From: an uncultured Lachnospiraceae bacterium
Lineage (GTDB): Bacteria; Bacillota; Clostridia; Lachnospirales; Lachnospiraceae
Assembly (NCBI GenBank): GCA_944381405.1
Contig: CALWLA010000004.1
Location: forward strand, 41,822-105,821
DNA: 64,000 bases
Direction: 5' to 3'
Part shown: positions 41,540-50,397 of the stretch, one piece after another
How the letters are laid out: the number at the start of each line of letters is the position of its first letter
Numbering within the stretch: position 1 is the first letter of the stretch
Made by a program: the position numbers and the translations under genes
Notes under the pieces: model-generated
Seen by the model: the letters and a program-made list of their open reading frames with translations, nothing else
The model's database searches: none
What the model was told of the DNA's origin: nothing

Positions 41540-42730
41540 ATGAAAAGGCTGAGTCCACAAAACGTATTATTGATCGGCGTAACCTTATTTTCCATGTTTT
41601 TCGGCTCCGGAAACCTGATCTTTCCGCCCTTTGTGGGCTATCAGGCAGGGGCTGCGGCGCTGCCTGCCTTCCTGGGCTTTGCCCTGACGGCGGTGGTGCT
41701 GCCGGTGCTGGGGGTAGCGGCAGTGGCCAAGGCGGGAGGCCTGGACCGGCTCTGTGAGCGGGTGCATCCGAAGTTTTCCCTGTTTTTTTCCGTGATCATC
41801 TATCTGTGCATCGGCCCCATGCTGGCGATTCCGAGGACCGCCAGCACCAGCTATTCCATGTTCGCCTTTCTCACCGACAGGCTGGGACAGGGGACGGTAG
41901 GGGGCATTCCGGTGCAGACTCTCGTCTGCATCCTGTTTTCCTTTGTGTTCTTCCTTCTGGCGGGCATGCTGGCAAAGCACCCGGAGCGGCTGAAGGACGT
42001 GCTGGGAAAACGCATGACGCCGGTGCTGATCCTTCTGGTGCTGCTGATGTTTGGGGCAGGGCTTTTCCATATGGAGCTTCCGGCGGCGGAGACTGCGGAG
42101 TCCTATGCAGGCAACCCTCTGGCAAAGGGCTTTGTGGAGGGATATCAGACCATGGATACCATGGCGGCCGTGGTCTTCGGCATCGTGCTGGCCATGAATA
42201 TCCGGGAGCTTGGAGTGAAGGACAACAATGCCGTGGCCCTGGAGACCATCCGGGGCGGCGTCATCGCCGGGATCTTCCTGGCCTCCATCTACGGAATGCT
42301 GACCTTCCTCGGGGTAAAGAGCGGCAGCCTGCTCTCCGGAGCCCAGAACGGAACGGAGATCCTGACGGCCCTCTGCCGGGAATTTTTCGGAGATGCGGGA
42401 GCTGTCATCCTGGCGTTGATCTTTTTTATCGCCTGCTTCAACGTGTGCGTGGGACTGATCTGCAGCTGCGCGGAGTTTTTTTCCGAGCAGTTCCGGTTCC
42501 TGAGCTTTGACCAGTGGCGCTGGGTGCTGACCGCCTGGAGCTTTCTGATCTCCATCCTGGGACTCAATCTGATCCTGCAGATCTCCTCCCCGGTGCTCAG
42601 CATCATTTACCCGGTGACCATCGCCATCATCCTTTTGAATCTGCTGCCGGGCACGCTCTGGAAGCGGACAGCGGTTCAGCGGATCACCGTCATATTGGCA
42701 CTTGCCATCGGAATTGCATCGGTATTATAA
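41540..42730 (+). CDS. brnQ: Branched-chain amino acid : cation symporter (BrnQ/LIVCS)
   Basis: ATG 41540 follows GGGAAGGGTGG; upstream in-frame codons lie in the promoter leader. The 396-residue protein has about 12 membrane segments and the LIVCS signatures VTLFSMFFGSGNLIFPPFVGYQAG at the start and GGVIAGIFLASIYGMLTFLG near residue 235. Members import leucine, isoleucine and valine with Na+ or H+. It is slightly short for the family (about 430-450) but complete at both ends. Confidence 0.93.
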   Translation: MKRLSPQNVLLIGVTLFSMFFGSGNLIFPPFVGYQAGAAALPAFLGFALTAVVLPVLGVAAVAKAGGLDRLCERVHPKFSLFFSVIIYLCIGPMLAIPRTASTSYSMFAFLTDRLGQGTVGGIPVQTLVCILFSFVFFLLAGMLAKHPERLKDVLGKRMTPVLILLVLLMFGAGLFHMELPAAETAESYAGNPLAKGFVEGYQTMDTMAAVVFGIVLAMNIRELGVKDNNAVALETIRGGVIAGIFLASIYGMLTFLGVKSGSLLSGAQNGTEILTALCREFFGDAGAVILALIFFIACFNVCVGLICSCAEFFSEQFRFLSFDQWRWVLTAWSFLISILGLNLILQISSPVLSIIYPVTIAIILLNLLPGTLWKRTAVQRITVILALAIGIASVL

Positions 42731-42811
42731 TACTGAAATCATAATAGGACAGATCAGGACAGATCGCCTGGAGGCCCTGACAGAAAGGGCAGCAGGAAGG
42801 GGGCTTTGTTT

Positions 42812-44209
42812 ATGGAAGAAAAAGAGAACAGGCAAAATTCTTCGGGAAAGAGCGGTCACGGCATCGATATGCTGAACGGCCCGCTGCTGCCGAGGATCCT
42901 GCTGTTTGCCCTGCCTCTGGCTTTAAGCAGCATCCTGCAGCTTTTGTTCAACGCTGCAGACGTGGTGGTGCTGGGCCGGTTCGTGGGTCCCGACGCCCTG
43001 GCGGCGGTGGGCTCCACTGCATCCCTGATCAACCTTTTGGTCAATCTGTTCGTAGGCCTTTCCGTAGGCGTCAATGTCCTTGTGGCAAGGAACTATGCCA
43101 GGGGCGACGAGGCGGAGGTGCAGGACATCGTTCATACCTCTGTGGCGGTCTCCGTCCTGAGCGGAATCCTGCTGATCTTCGTGGGTTACTTTTTCTCCGG
43201 CCCCATGCTGCTTTTGATGGGCTCCCCGGAAAATGTCCTGCCCATGTCCGTGATCTATCTGCGGATCTACTTTGCAGGCATGCCCTTTATCCTGCTGTAC
43301 GATTTCGGCGCGGCGATCCTCCGGGCCATCGGAGATACCAGGCGGCCTCTTTACTATCTGCTGTTCGCCGGCGTCCTGAACGTGTTTTTGAATCTCTTTT
43401 TCGTGCTGGTCTGCAACATGGGCGTGGCAGGCGTCGCCATCGCCACCAGCGTGTCCAACATGGTTTCCTCCCTGCTGGTGGCAAGGGCCCTGATGCGGGA
43501 GGAGTCGGCCTTAAGGCTCCATCTCAGACGGCTGAAGGTAGACCTGCAGGTGCTGAAAAAGATCTTTACCATCGGCCTTCCGGCCGGTATCCAGGGCTGT
43601 ATCTTTTCCGTCTCCAACGTGCTGATCCAGTCCTCGGTCAATTCCTTCGGCTACATCGTCATGGCGGGCTGTACTGCCTCCAACAACCTGGAGGGCTTTG
43701 TGTACCAGGCCATGAATGCCGTATACCAGGCAAATCTCAGCTTTACCAGCCAGAACATCGGCGCAGGCCGCTACAGCCGTATCAACAGGATCCTTTACAC
43801 CTGTCTGTTTGTGGTGACCGTCATCGGCGCGGGCATGGGCATCCTGTTCTGTATCTTCGGCACACCCCTTCTGGGCATTTATTCCACGGAGCCGGAGGTC
43901 ATCAAGGCCGGACTCGTGAGACTTTATTTCATCTGCGGAACCTATTTCCTCTGCGGATGGATGGACGTGCTGGTGGGCTCCATGCGGGGCATGGGCTATG
44001 CGATCCTGCCAATGATCGTATCCCTCATTGGCGCCTGCGGCCTGCGAATCTTATGGATCGTGACGATCTTTGCAGGCCATCACACCATGGAAATGCTGTT
44101 TTTGAGTTATCCGGTGAGCTGGATCGTCACCGCTCTGGTGCATTACATCTGCTTCAGAAGGCTGCGGAAAAACTTCCCTGCGGCGGATGAAGTGCGAGCG
44201 GGCAGATAA
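42812..44209 (+). CDS. MATE family efflux transporter
   Basis: ATG 42812 follows AGGAAGGGGG. The 465-residue protein has 12 membrane segments in two repeated halves. It begins GPLLPRILLFALPLALSSILQLLFNAADVVVLGRFVG and has SVGVNVLVARNYARGDE in the first half and YQANLSFTSQNIGAGRYSRI in the second, all typical of the DinF/NorM-type exporters. Such proteins expel cationic drugs or metabolites using Na+ or H+. Substrate is unknown. Confidence 0.93.
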   Translation: MEEKENRQNSSGKSGHGIDMLNGPLLPRILLFALPLALSSILQLLFNAADVVVLGRFVGPDALAAVGSTASLINLLVNLFVGLSVGVNVLVARNYARGDEAEVQDIVHTSVAVSVLSGILLIFVGYFFSGPMLLLMGSPENVLPMSVIYLRIYFAGMPFILLYDFGAAILRAIGDTRRPLYYLLFAGVLNVFLNLFFVLVCNMGVAGVAIATSVSNMVSSLLVARALMREESALRLHLRRLKVDLQVLKKIFTIGLPAGIQGCIFSVSNVLIQSSVNSFGYIVMAGCTASNNLEGFVYQAMNAVYQANLSFTSQNIGAGRYSRINRILYTCLFVVTVIGAGMGILFCIFGTPLLGIYSTEPEVIKAGLVRLYFICGTYFLCGWMDVLVGSMRGMGYAILPMIVSLIGACGLRILWIVTIFAGHHTMEMLFLSYPVSWIVTALVHYICFRRLRKNFPAADEVRAGR

Positions 44210-44330
44210 AAGACAGCGATCATAAAACGAAAAGGCAGCAGTCACAAACGCAACCAAAATTACAGGCATAATCACAGATGTGATCTTCAGGCCGCAGGAT
44301 AACGGCCGCTGACAGAAGGAGGAAACGGAA

Positions 44331-45800
44331 ATGAGTGAACGGAATCTGACCCTATTGACGGATCTTTACGAGCTTACCATGATGCAAGGGTATTTCAAAG
44401 ACAAAACGGCCAACGCCAATGTGATCTTTGACGCTTTTTACCGGAAAAACCCTGACGGAAACGGCTTTGCCATCAGCTGCGGGCTGGAGCAGATCATCGA
44501 ATATATCGAAAACCTGCATTTCGGCAGGGACGAGATCGATTATCTGGCGTCCCTGCACATGTTCGACCAGGATTTTCTGGAGTATCTGAAGGAATTCCGG
44601 TTTACGGGAGACATCTATGCCATTCCCGAGGGGACCGTCATGTTCCCCAGGGAGCCGGTGGTAAAAGTAAAGGCCCCCATTATGGAGGCCCAGCTGATCG
44701 AGACAGCTCTCCTGAACATCATCAATCATCAGTCCCTCATCGCCACAAAGGCAGCCCGGGTGGTTTACGCGGCCCAGGGGGATGGGGTGATGGAGTTCGG
44801 CCTAAGGCGAGCCCAGGGGCCGGACGCAGGCATCTACGGCGCAAGGGCTGCGGTGATCGCGGGCTGTGTGGGCACCTCCAACGTGCTTTGCGGGCAGATG
44901 TTCGGCGTGCCGGTGATGGGGACCCACGCCCACAGCTGGATCATGTCCTTCCCGGACGAGCTCACCGCTTTCCGGGAGTATGCAAAGCTTTATCCCGACG
45001 CCTGCATCCTGCTGGTGGACACCTACGATACCCTGAAATCCGGCGTGCCCCACGCCATCCAGGTATTTGAGGAAATGCGCGCGGCAGGCATCAAGTCCAA
45101 GAAATACGGCATCCGTCTGGATTCCGGTGACCTTGCGTACCTGTCCAAAAAGGCGAAGAAAATGCTGGATGCGGCAGGCTTTACGGACGCGGTGATCTCC
45201 GCTTCCAACGACCTGGATGAAAATCTGATCTCTTCCCTGAAGCTCCAGGGCGCGAAGATCAACAGCTGGGGCGTGGGCACCAATCTGATCACCTCCAAGG
45301 ACAGCCCCTCCTTCGGCGGCGTCTACAAAATGGCGGCGGTGCAGGACGAGAACACCGGAGAATTCATCCCCAAGATCAAGATCTCGGAAAATGTGGAGAA
45401 GATCACCAATCCGGGAGATAAGGTGATCTACCGGATCTATGAAAAGGAGAGCGGAAAGCTTTTCGCTGACCTCATCGCCCTTCGGGAGGAACAGTACAGC
45501 GACAGCCAGGATCTGCTGCTGTTCGATCCCACGGAGACCTGGAAAAAGAGCCTGCTCAAGGCAGGCACCTATACGATTCGGGAACTGATGATCCCGGTGT
45601 TCCAGAAGGGACAGTGCGTCTATAAGAACCGTCCCAGCGTCATGGAGCTGCAGGACATCTGCCGCAGGGAGATGGAGACCCTCTGGGAGGAGTCCCGGCG
45701 TCTCATCAATCCCCACGAGGTTTATGTGGATCTGTCCCAGCCTCTGTGGGACCTCCGGCAGAAGCTTCTGGACCGTTATCACGACGGGGATATTCAATAA
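44331..45800 (+). CDS. pncB: Nicotinate phosphoribosyltransferase
   Basis: The 489-residue enzyme makes nicotinate mononucleotide from nicotinate, PRPP and ATP, in the Preiss-Handler salvage route to NAD. Motifs: LLTDLYELTMMQGYF at the N-terminus, EFGLRRAQGPDAG in the middle, GTHAHSWIMSFPDEL, and the phosphate-binding GIRLDSGDLAYLSKK. ATG 44331 follows AGGAGG. In the 121-bp gap before it, ATCAC (44271-44275) and GTGAT (44280-44284) form a short palindrome that could be an operator. The glycosyltransferase gene starts directly after its stop codon. Confidence 0.95.
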   Translation: MSERNLTLLTDLYELTMMQGYFKDKTANANVIFDAFYRKNPDGNGFAISCGLEQIIEYIENLHFGRDEIDYLASLHMFDQDFLEYLKEFRFTGDIYAIPEGTVMFPREPVVKVKAPIMEAQLIETALLNIINHQSLIATKAARVVYAAQGDGVMEFGLRRAQGPDAGIYGARAAVIAGCVGTSNVLCGQMFGVPVMGTHAHSWIMSFPDELTAFREYAKLYPDACILLVDTYDTLKSGVPHAIQVFEEMRAAGIKSKKYGIRLDSGDLAYLSKKAKKMLDAAGFTDAVISASNDLDENLISSLKLQGAKINSWGVGTNLITSKDSPSFGGVYKMAAVQDENTGEFIPKIKISENVEKITNPGDKVIYRIYEKESGKLFADLIALREEQYSDSQDLLLFDPTETWKKSLLKAGTYTIRELMIPVFQKGQCVYKNRPSVMELQDICRREMETLWEESRRLINPHEVYVDLSQPLWDLRQKLLDRYHDGDIQ

Positions 45801-46976
45801 ATGAGGATACTGAGCATTACGGCGCAGAAACCGGACAGTACCGGAAGCGGAGTCTACCTGTCGGAGCTGGTACGGGCTTTTGACCGCATGGGCCATGAGC
45901 AGGCTGTCATCGCGGGCATTTACCGGGAGGACCATCCCTGTTTTCCTGCAGGGACGGCCTTTTTCCCCGTGTATTTTGAAACGGAGGCCCTTCCTTTTCC
46001 CATTGCCGGCATGTCGGATGAAATGCCCTACAGGAGCACGAAGTACAGCCGCATGACGCCGGAAATGGAGGCGGATTTTCGCAGGGCCTTTGTGGAGACG
46101 GCAAAACAGGCGGTGGTGGCCTTTCATCCGGATCTGATTCTGTGCCACCATCTGTATCTTATGACCGCCGCGGTGCGGGAGGCCTTTCCGGAGCTCCCTG
46201 TATACGGCTTCTGCCACAATACGGATCTTCGTCAGATGCGGAAAACGGATCTTAAGCGGCAGTACATCGCGGAACAGATCCGGAAGCTGGATCGGATCTT
46301 CGTTCCCCAGGAGGAACAGCAGAGAGGTGTGCTGGAGGTTTATGGGCCGGATCCGGGAAAGATCCGCCAGGTGGGGATCGGCTATAATCCGGAGATCTTC
46401 CATAAAAGGAACAAGCTGGTCTTTGCCGGAAAGATCTCCGAAAAGAAAGGGGTCAAGAGCCTTTTGCGCAGCATGGAGCTACTTGCGGAAAGCGGGCGCA
46501 TCGACTGCGGCAGAACGGAGCTTTATCTGGCTGGCGGAGCGGGAGACGAGCGGGAGTATCAGGAGATCCTGGCCCTTGCGGAGCGCTGTCCCGTAAAGGC
46601 GCATTTTCTTGGGCGGCTGTCCCAGGAGCGCCTTTCGGCCCTTTACAACGAATGCGGTCTCTTTGTACTGCCTTCCTATTATGACGCCATCCCTCTGGTG
46701 GCGGTGGAGGCCCTGGCCTGCGGCTGTAAGGTGGTGATGTCAGACCTTCCGGGGGTGAAAGCCTGGCTCGGCGGGACCATCGGGGATGCTGGCATCCGCT
46801 ATGTGCCCCTGCCGCCCATGAAAAACACCGATGAACCGGTGGCGGAGGCCCTTCCGGCCTTTGAGGAAAGGCTGGCAGCGGCCATCGAGGAAGCGCTTCT
46901 GGAACAGAACGCAGGGCTTCCAAAGCTTGACAGGCTCTCCTGGGAGAGCGTGGCGAGGCGTGTGCTGGAGCCCTGA
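45801..46976 (+). CDS. GT4-family glycosyltransferase (GT-B fold)
   Basis: The 391-residue protein starts at the base after the pncB stop codon, so the genes are tightly coupled. The N-terminal Rossmann domain opens MRILSITAQKPDSTGSGVYLSEL. The C-terminal domain carries LVFAGKISEKKGVKSLLRSM and the nucleotide-sugar-binding PSYYDAIPLVAVEALACG. Donor and acceptor cannot be deduced, and the pairing with pncB is unexplained. There is no membrane segment. A strong terminator follows at 47051. Confidence 0.88.
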   Translation: MRILSITAQKPDSTGSGVYLSELVRAFDRMGHEQAVIAGIYREDHPCFPAGTAFFPVYFETEALPFPIAGMSDEMPYRSTKYSRMTPEMEADFRRAFVETAKQAVVAFHPDLILCHHLYLMTAAVREAFPELPVYGFCHNTDLRQMRKTDLKRQYIAEQIRKLDRIFVPQEEQQRGVLEVYGPDPGKIRQVGIGYNPEIFHKRNKLVFAGKISEKKGVKSLLRSMELLAESGRIDCGRTELYLAGGAGDEREYQEILALAERCPVKAHFLGRLSQERLSALYNECGLFVLPSYYDAIPLVAVEALACGCKVVMSDLPGVKAWLGGTIGDAGIRYVPLPPMKNTDEPVAEALPAFEERLAAAIEEALLEQNAGLPKLDRLSWESVARRVLEP

Positions 46977-47050
46977 GGGCCGGAAAAGGAAAAAACGGAC
47001 GCAAAGGTCCATCCAGAAAGCAAAAGGACTGAAATCTTCAAAACCAAGGT

Positions 47051-47088
47051 GCCGGTCCCGTACAAATGGTGCGGGACCGGCGCTTTTT
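47051..47088 (+). terminator. Intrinsic terminator
   Basis: GCCGGTCCCGTAC (47051-47063) pairs with GTGCGGGACCGGC (47069-47081, one G-U), followed by a T-run to 47088. Confidence 0.9.
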
Positions 47089-47091
47089 CTC

Positions 47092-47120
47092 TTGTATTTT
47101 GGTAGGGAAGCATATATAAT
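47092..47120 (+). promoter_or_regulatory. Promoter of ileS
   Basis: TTGTAT (47092-47097), 17 bp, TATAAT (47115-47120). The resulting leader is only about 75 bases, too short for a T-box. Confidence 0.78.
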
Positions 47121-47202
47121 GGCCTTACTGCGCGCGTATGTATGAATAGCATGGAAGGCGCAGATTTCCCATAAGGGAGCCCATTTCAGAGGAGGAATGA
47201 AA

Positions 47203-50200
47203 ATGGCACTTTATAAAAAAGTAGACACGTCCATGAATTTCGTGGGACGTGAACGGGAAGTGGAAGACTTCTGGAAGAAAAACGACATTTTTGAAAAATC
47301 CATCAGGGAGCATGAGGGAGACCCCAGCTATGTGTTCTATGACGGTCCGCCGACAGCAAACGGCAAGCCCCATATCGGACATGTGCTCACCCGGTGCATC
47401 AAGGACCTGATTCCCCGGTACCAGACCATGAAGGGCAAGATGGTTCCCAGAAAAGCAGGCTGGGATACCCACGGCCTTCCGGTGGAGCTGGAGGTGGAAA
47501 AGCAGATCGGCATCAACGGAAAGGAGCAGATCGAATCCTACGGCATCGCTCCCTTCATCGAGCTCTGCAAGGAAAATGTCTGGAAATACAAATCCATGTG
47601 GGAGGATTTCTCCTTCACCGTCGGTTTCTGGGCGGACATGGAGCACCCCTATGTAACCTACTACAACGACTACATCGAATCCGAATGGTGGGCCTTAAAG
47701 GAGATCTGGAACAAGGGTCTTCTGTACAAGGGCTTCAAGATCGTTCCCTACTGCCCCCGCTGCGGCACCCCTCTGTCATCCCACGAGGTGGCCCAGGGCT
47801 ATAAGGAGGTAAAGGAACGCTCTGCCATCGTGCGCTTTAAGGTAAAGGGAGAGGACGCTTACTTCCTGGCCTGGACCACCACCCCCTGGACCCTGCCTTC
47901 CAACGTAGCCCTCTGCGTAAATCCGGAGGAGACCTATGTAAAGGCAAGGAGCGGAAAGGACGGCAAGGTTTATTACCTGGCACAGGCCCTTCTGGAAAAG
48001 CATCTGGGAGAGGATGCGGAGATCCTGGAGACTTTCAAGGGAACGGATCTGGAATACAAGGAATACGAGCCCCTTTACGAAAAGGCGGCGGAGCTTGCGG
48101 AAAAGCAGCATAAAAAGGGCCACTATGTGGTATGCGATACCTATGTATCCATGGAGGATGGTACCGGTATCGTTCACATCGCCCCGGCCTTCGGTGAAGA
48201 CGACGCCAAGGTGGGACGGAAATACGAGCTGCCCTTTGTACAGCTGGTGGATGAAAAGGGCAATATGACCGGCGATTCCCGCTGGGAGGGCGTTTTCGTA
48301 AAGAAGGCAGACCCCATGGTGCTGAAGGACCTTGAGGAGCGGGGCCTTCTCTTTGAGGCACCTGAATTTACCCACTCCTATCCCCATTGCTGGAGATGCG
48401 GAACGCCCCTTCTGTACTATGCAAGGGAGTCCTGGTATATCAAGATGAGCGCGGTAAGGGACGATCTGATCCGCAACAACAACACCATCAACTGGATCCC
48501 GGAAAGCATCGGCAAGGGCCGTTTCGGCGATTGGCTGGAGAACGTACAGGACTGGGCCCTCTCCAGAAACCGTTACTGGGGAACCCCGCTTCCCGTATGG
48601 GAGTGCGAGTGCGGAGAGCGTCACTGCATCGGAAGCCGGCAGGAGCTTAAGGATATGAGCCCCAACTATCAGGAGGTGCTGGCAGGCCTTAAGGCAGCGG
48701 GAGACAAGGGCTACGAGGGAGACAGCATCGAGCTGCACCGCCCCTACATCGACCAGGTGGAGATCACCTGTCCCAAGTGCGGAAAGCCCATGCACAGAGT
48801 GCCTGAGGTCATCGACTGCTGGTTTGATTCCGGCGCCATGCCCTTTGCACAGCATCATTATCCCTTTGAAAACAAGGAGCTTTTTAAAAAGGAATTCCCG
48901 GCCCAGTTCATCTCCGAGGCGGTGGATCAGACCAGAGGCTGGTTCTATTCCCTGCTGGCGGAGTCTACCCTGCTGTTCAACCGGGCTCCCTATGAAAATG
49001 TCATCGTTCTGGGCCATGTACAGGATGAAAACGGCCAGAAGATGTCCAAATCCAAGGGCAATGCGGTGGATCCGGTGGAGGCCCTGAACGAATTCGGCGC
49101 AGACGCCATCCGCTGGTATTTCTATACCAATTCCGCCCCCTGGCTGCCCAACCGTTTCTACGGAAAGGCCGTGACGGAGGGCCAGAGAAAGTTCCTGGGT
49201 ACCCTGTGGAACACCTACGCCTTCTATATCCTTTACGCCAACATCGACAGCTTCGACCCCAGCGGCCGCAGCATCGACTACGACAGCCTTGGCGTTATGG
49301 ACCGCTGGATCCTGTCCAAGATGAACACTATGATCAAGGACGTGGATACCAACATGTCCGCTTACCGGATCCCGGAGGCCTGCAAGGCCCTGGAGACCTT
49401 TGTGGACGATCTTTCCAACTGGTATGTCAGAAGAAGCCGCGAGCGCTTCTGGGCCGAGGGCATGGAGCAGGACAAGGTCAACGCTTATATGACCCTTTAC
49501 ACCGCCCTGAAGAACACCATTCTCTGCGCTGCGCCCTTCATTCCCTTTATGACGGAGCTGATCTATCAGAACATGATCCGTTCCGTGGACGCATCCGCAA
49601 AGGAATCCGTGCATCTGTGCGACTTCCCGCAGTATGACAGCGCCCGCATCGACGAGAAGCTGGAGCAGGAGATGGAGGAAGTCCTGGATATCGTGATCCT
49701 GGGCCGGGCAGCCCGGAACACCTCCGGCCTCAAGAACCGCCAGCCCATCGGAAAGATGTACGTCAAGGCGGAGCGGGAGCTTCCGGATTTCTATGTGGAG
49801 ATCATCGAGGATGAGCTGAACGTGAAGGAGGTGGTGTTCCAGGACGACGTCAGAGCCTTTACCGCCTATACCTTCAAACCGCAGTTAAAGACCGTGGGTC
49901 CGAAATACGGCAAGAACCTGGGCTTTATCCGCCAGCACCTGACGGATATGGACGGAAACGCCGCCATGGATCAGCTGAACGAAACAGGCCTTCTGACCTT
50001 TGCAGCGCCGGACGGCACGGAGATCTCCCTTGCCAAGGAGGATCTGCTCATCGACGTATCCAAGAAGGACGGCTATGTGACGGAGGAAGACCAGCACGTT
50101 ACCGTGGTGCTGGATACCAACCTGACGCCGGAGCTTCTGGACGAAGGCTTCATGCGGGAGATCATTTCCAAGGTGCAGACCATGCGTAAGGAGGCGGGCT

Positions 50201-50394
50201 TCGAGGTGATGGACCGCATCCGCATTTACGCGAAGGGAACGCCGAAGATCAGCAGCGTCATGGAAAAATACGGGGAGGATATCTGCCACGACTGCATGGC
50301 GGAGGCGATCTGCGAGGACAACGTCTCCGGCTATCAGAAGGAATGGGATATCAATGGAGAAAAGGTCCTTCTGGGTGTGGAAAAGGTAGGTTAA
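47203..50394 (+). CDS. ileS: Isoleucyl-tRNA synthetase, type 2-like
   Basis: I start at ATG 47203, six bases after GGAGGA (the ATG at 47197 abuts it). The 1063-residue class I synthetase charges tRNA-Ile. HIGH is at 57-60 (GKPHIGHV) and KMSKS at 613-617. The CP1 editing domain lies between about 190 and 410, with a zinc-type YCPRCGTPLSSHE near 186. Its length and lack of the C-terminal zinc knuckle fit the longer IleRS2 group, which also occurs in many Clostridia and is linked to mupirocin tolerance. No T-box precedes it. Confidence 0.95.
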   Translation: MALYKKVDTSMNFVGREREVEDFWKKNDIFEKSIREHEGDPSYVFYDGPPTANGKPHIGHVLTRCIKDLIPRYQTMKGKMVPRKAGWDTHGLPVELEVEKQIGINGKEQIESYGIAPFIELCKENVWKYKSMWEDFSFTVGFWADMEHPYVTYYNDYIESEWWALKEIWNKGLLYKGFKIVPYCPRCGTPLSSHEVAQGYKEVKERSAIVRFKVKGEDAYFLAWTTTPWTLPSNVALCVNPEETYVKARSGKDGKVYYLAQALLEKHLGEDAEILETFKGTDLEYKEYEPLYEKAAELAEKQHKKGHYVVCDTYVSMEDGTGIVHIAPAFGEDDAKVGRKYELPFVQLVDEKGNMTGDSRWEGVFVKKADPMVLKDLEERGLLFEAPEFTHSYPHCWRCGTPLLYYARESWYIKMSAVRDDLIRNNNTINWIPESIGKGRFGDWLENVQDWALSRNRYWGTPLPVWECECGERHCIGSRQELKDMSPNYQEVLAGLKAAGDKGYEGDSIELHRPYIDQVEITCPKCGKPMHRVPEVIDCWFDSGAMPFAQHHYPFENKELFKKEFPAQFISEAVDQTRGWFYSLLAESTLLFNRAPYENVIVLGHVQDENGQKMSKSKGNAVDPVEALNEFGADAIRWYFYTNSAPWLPNRFYGKAVTEGQRKFLGTLWNTYAFYILYANIDSFDPSGRSIDYDSLGVMDRWILSKMNTMIKDVDTNMSAYRIPEACKALETFVDDLSNWYVRRSRERFWAEGMEQDKVNAYMTLYTALKNTILCAAPFIPFMTELIYQNMIRSVDASAKESVHLCDFPQYDSARIDEKLEQEMEEVLDIVILGRAARNTSGLKNRQPIGKMYVKAERELPDFYVEIIEDELNVKEVVFQDDVRAFTAYTFKPQLKTVGPKYGKNLGFIRQHLTDMDGNAAMDQLNETGLLTFAAPDGTEISLAKEDLLIDVSKKDGYVTEEDQHVTVVLDTNLTPELLDEGFMREIISKVQTMRKEAGFEVMDRIRIYAKGTPKISSVMEKYGEDICHDCMAEAICEDNVSGYQKEWDINGEKVLLGVEKVG

Positions 50395-50397
50395 GAT

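Noticed and set aside
47121..47202. T-box upstream of ileS
   Set aside because: The leader is too short, and there is no T-box sequence or terminator between promoter and gene.
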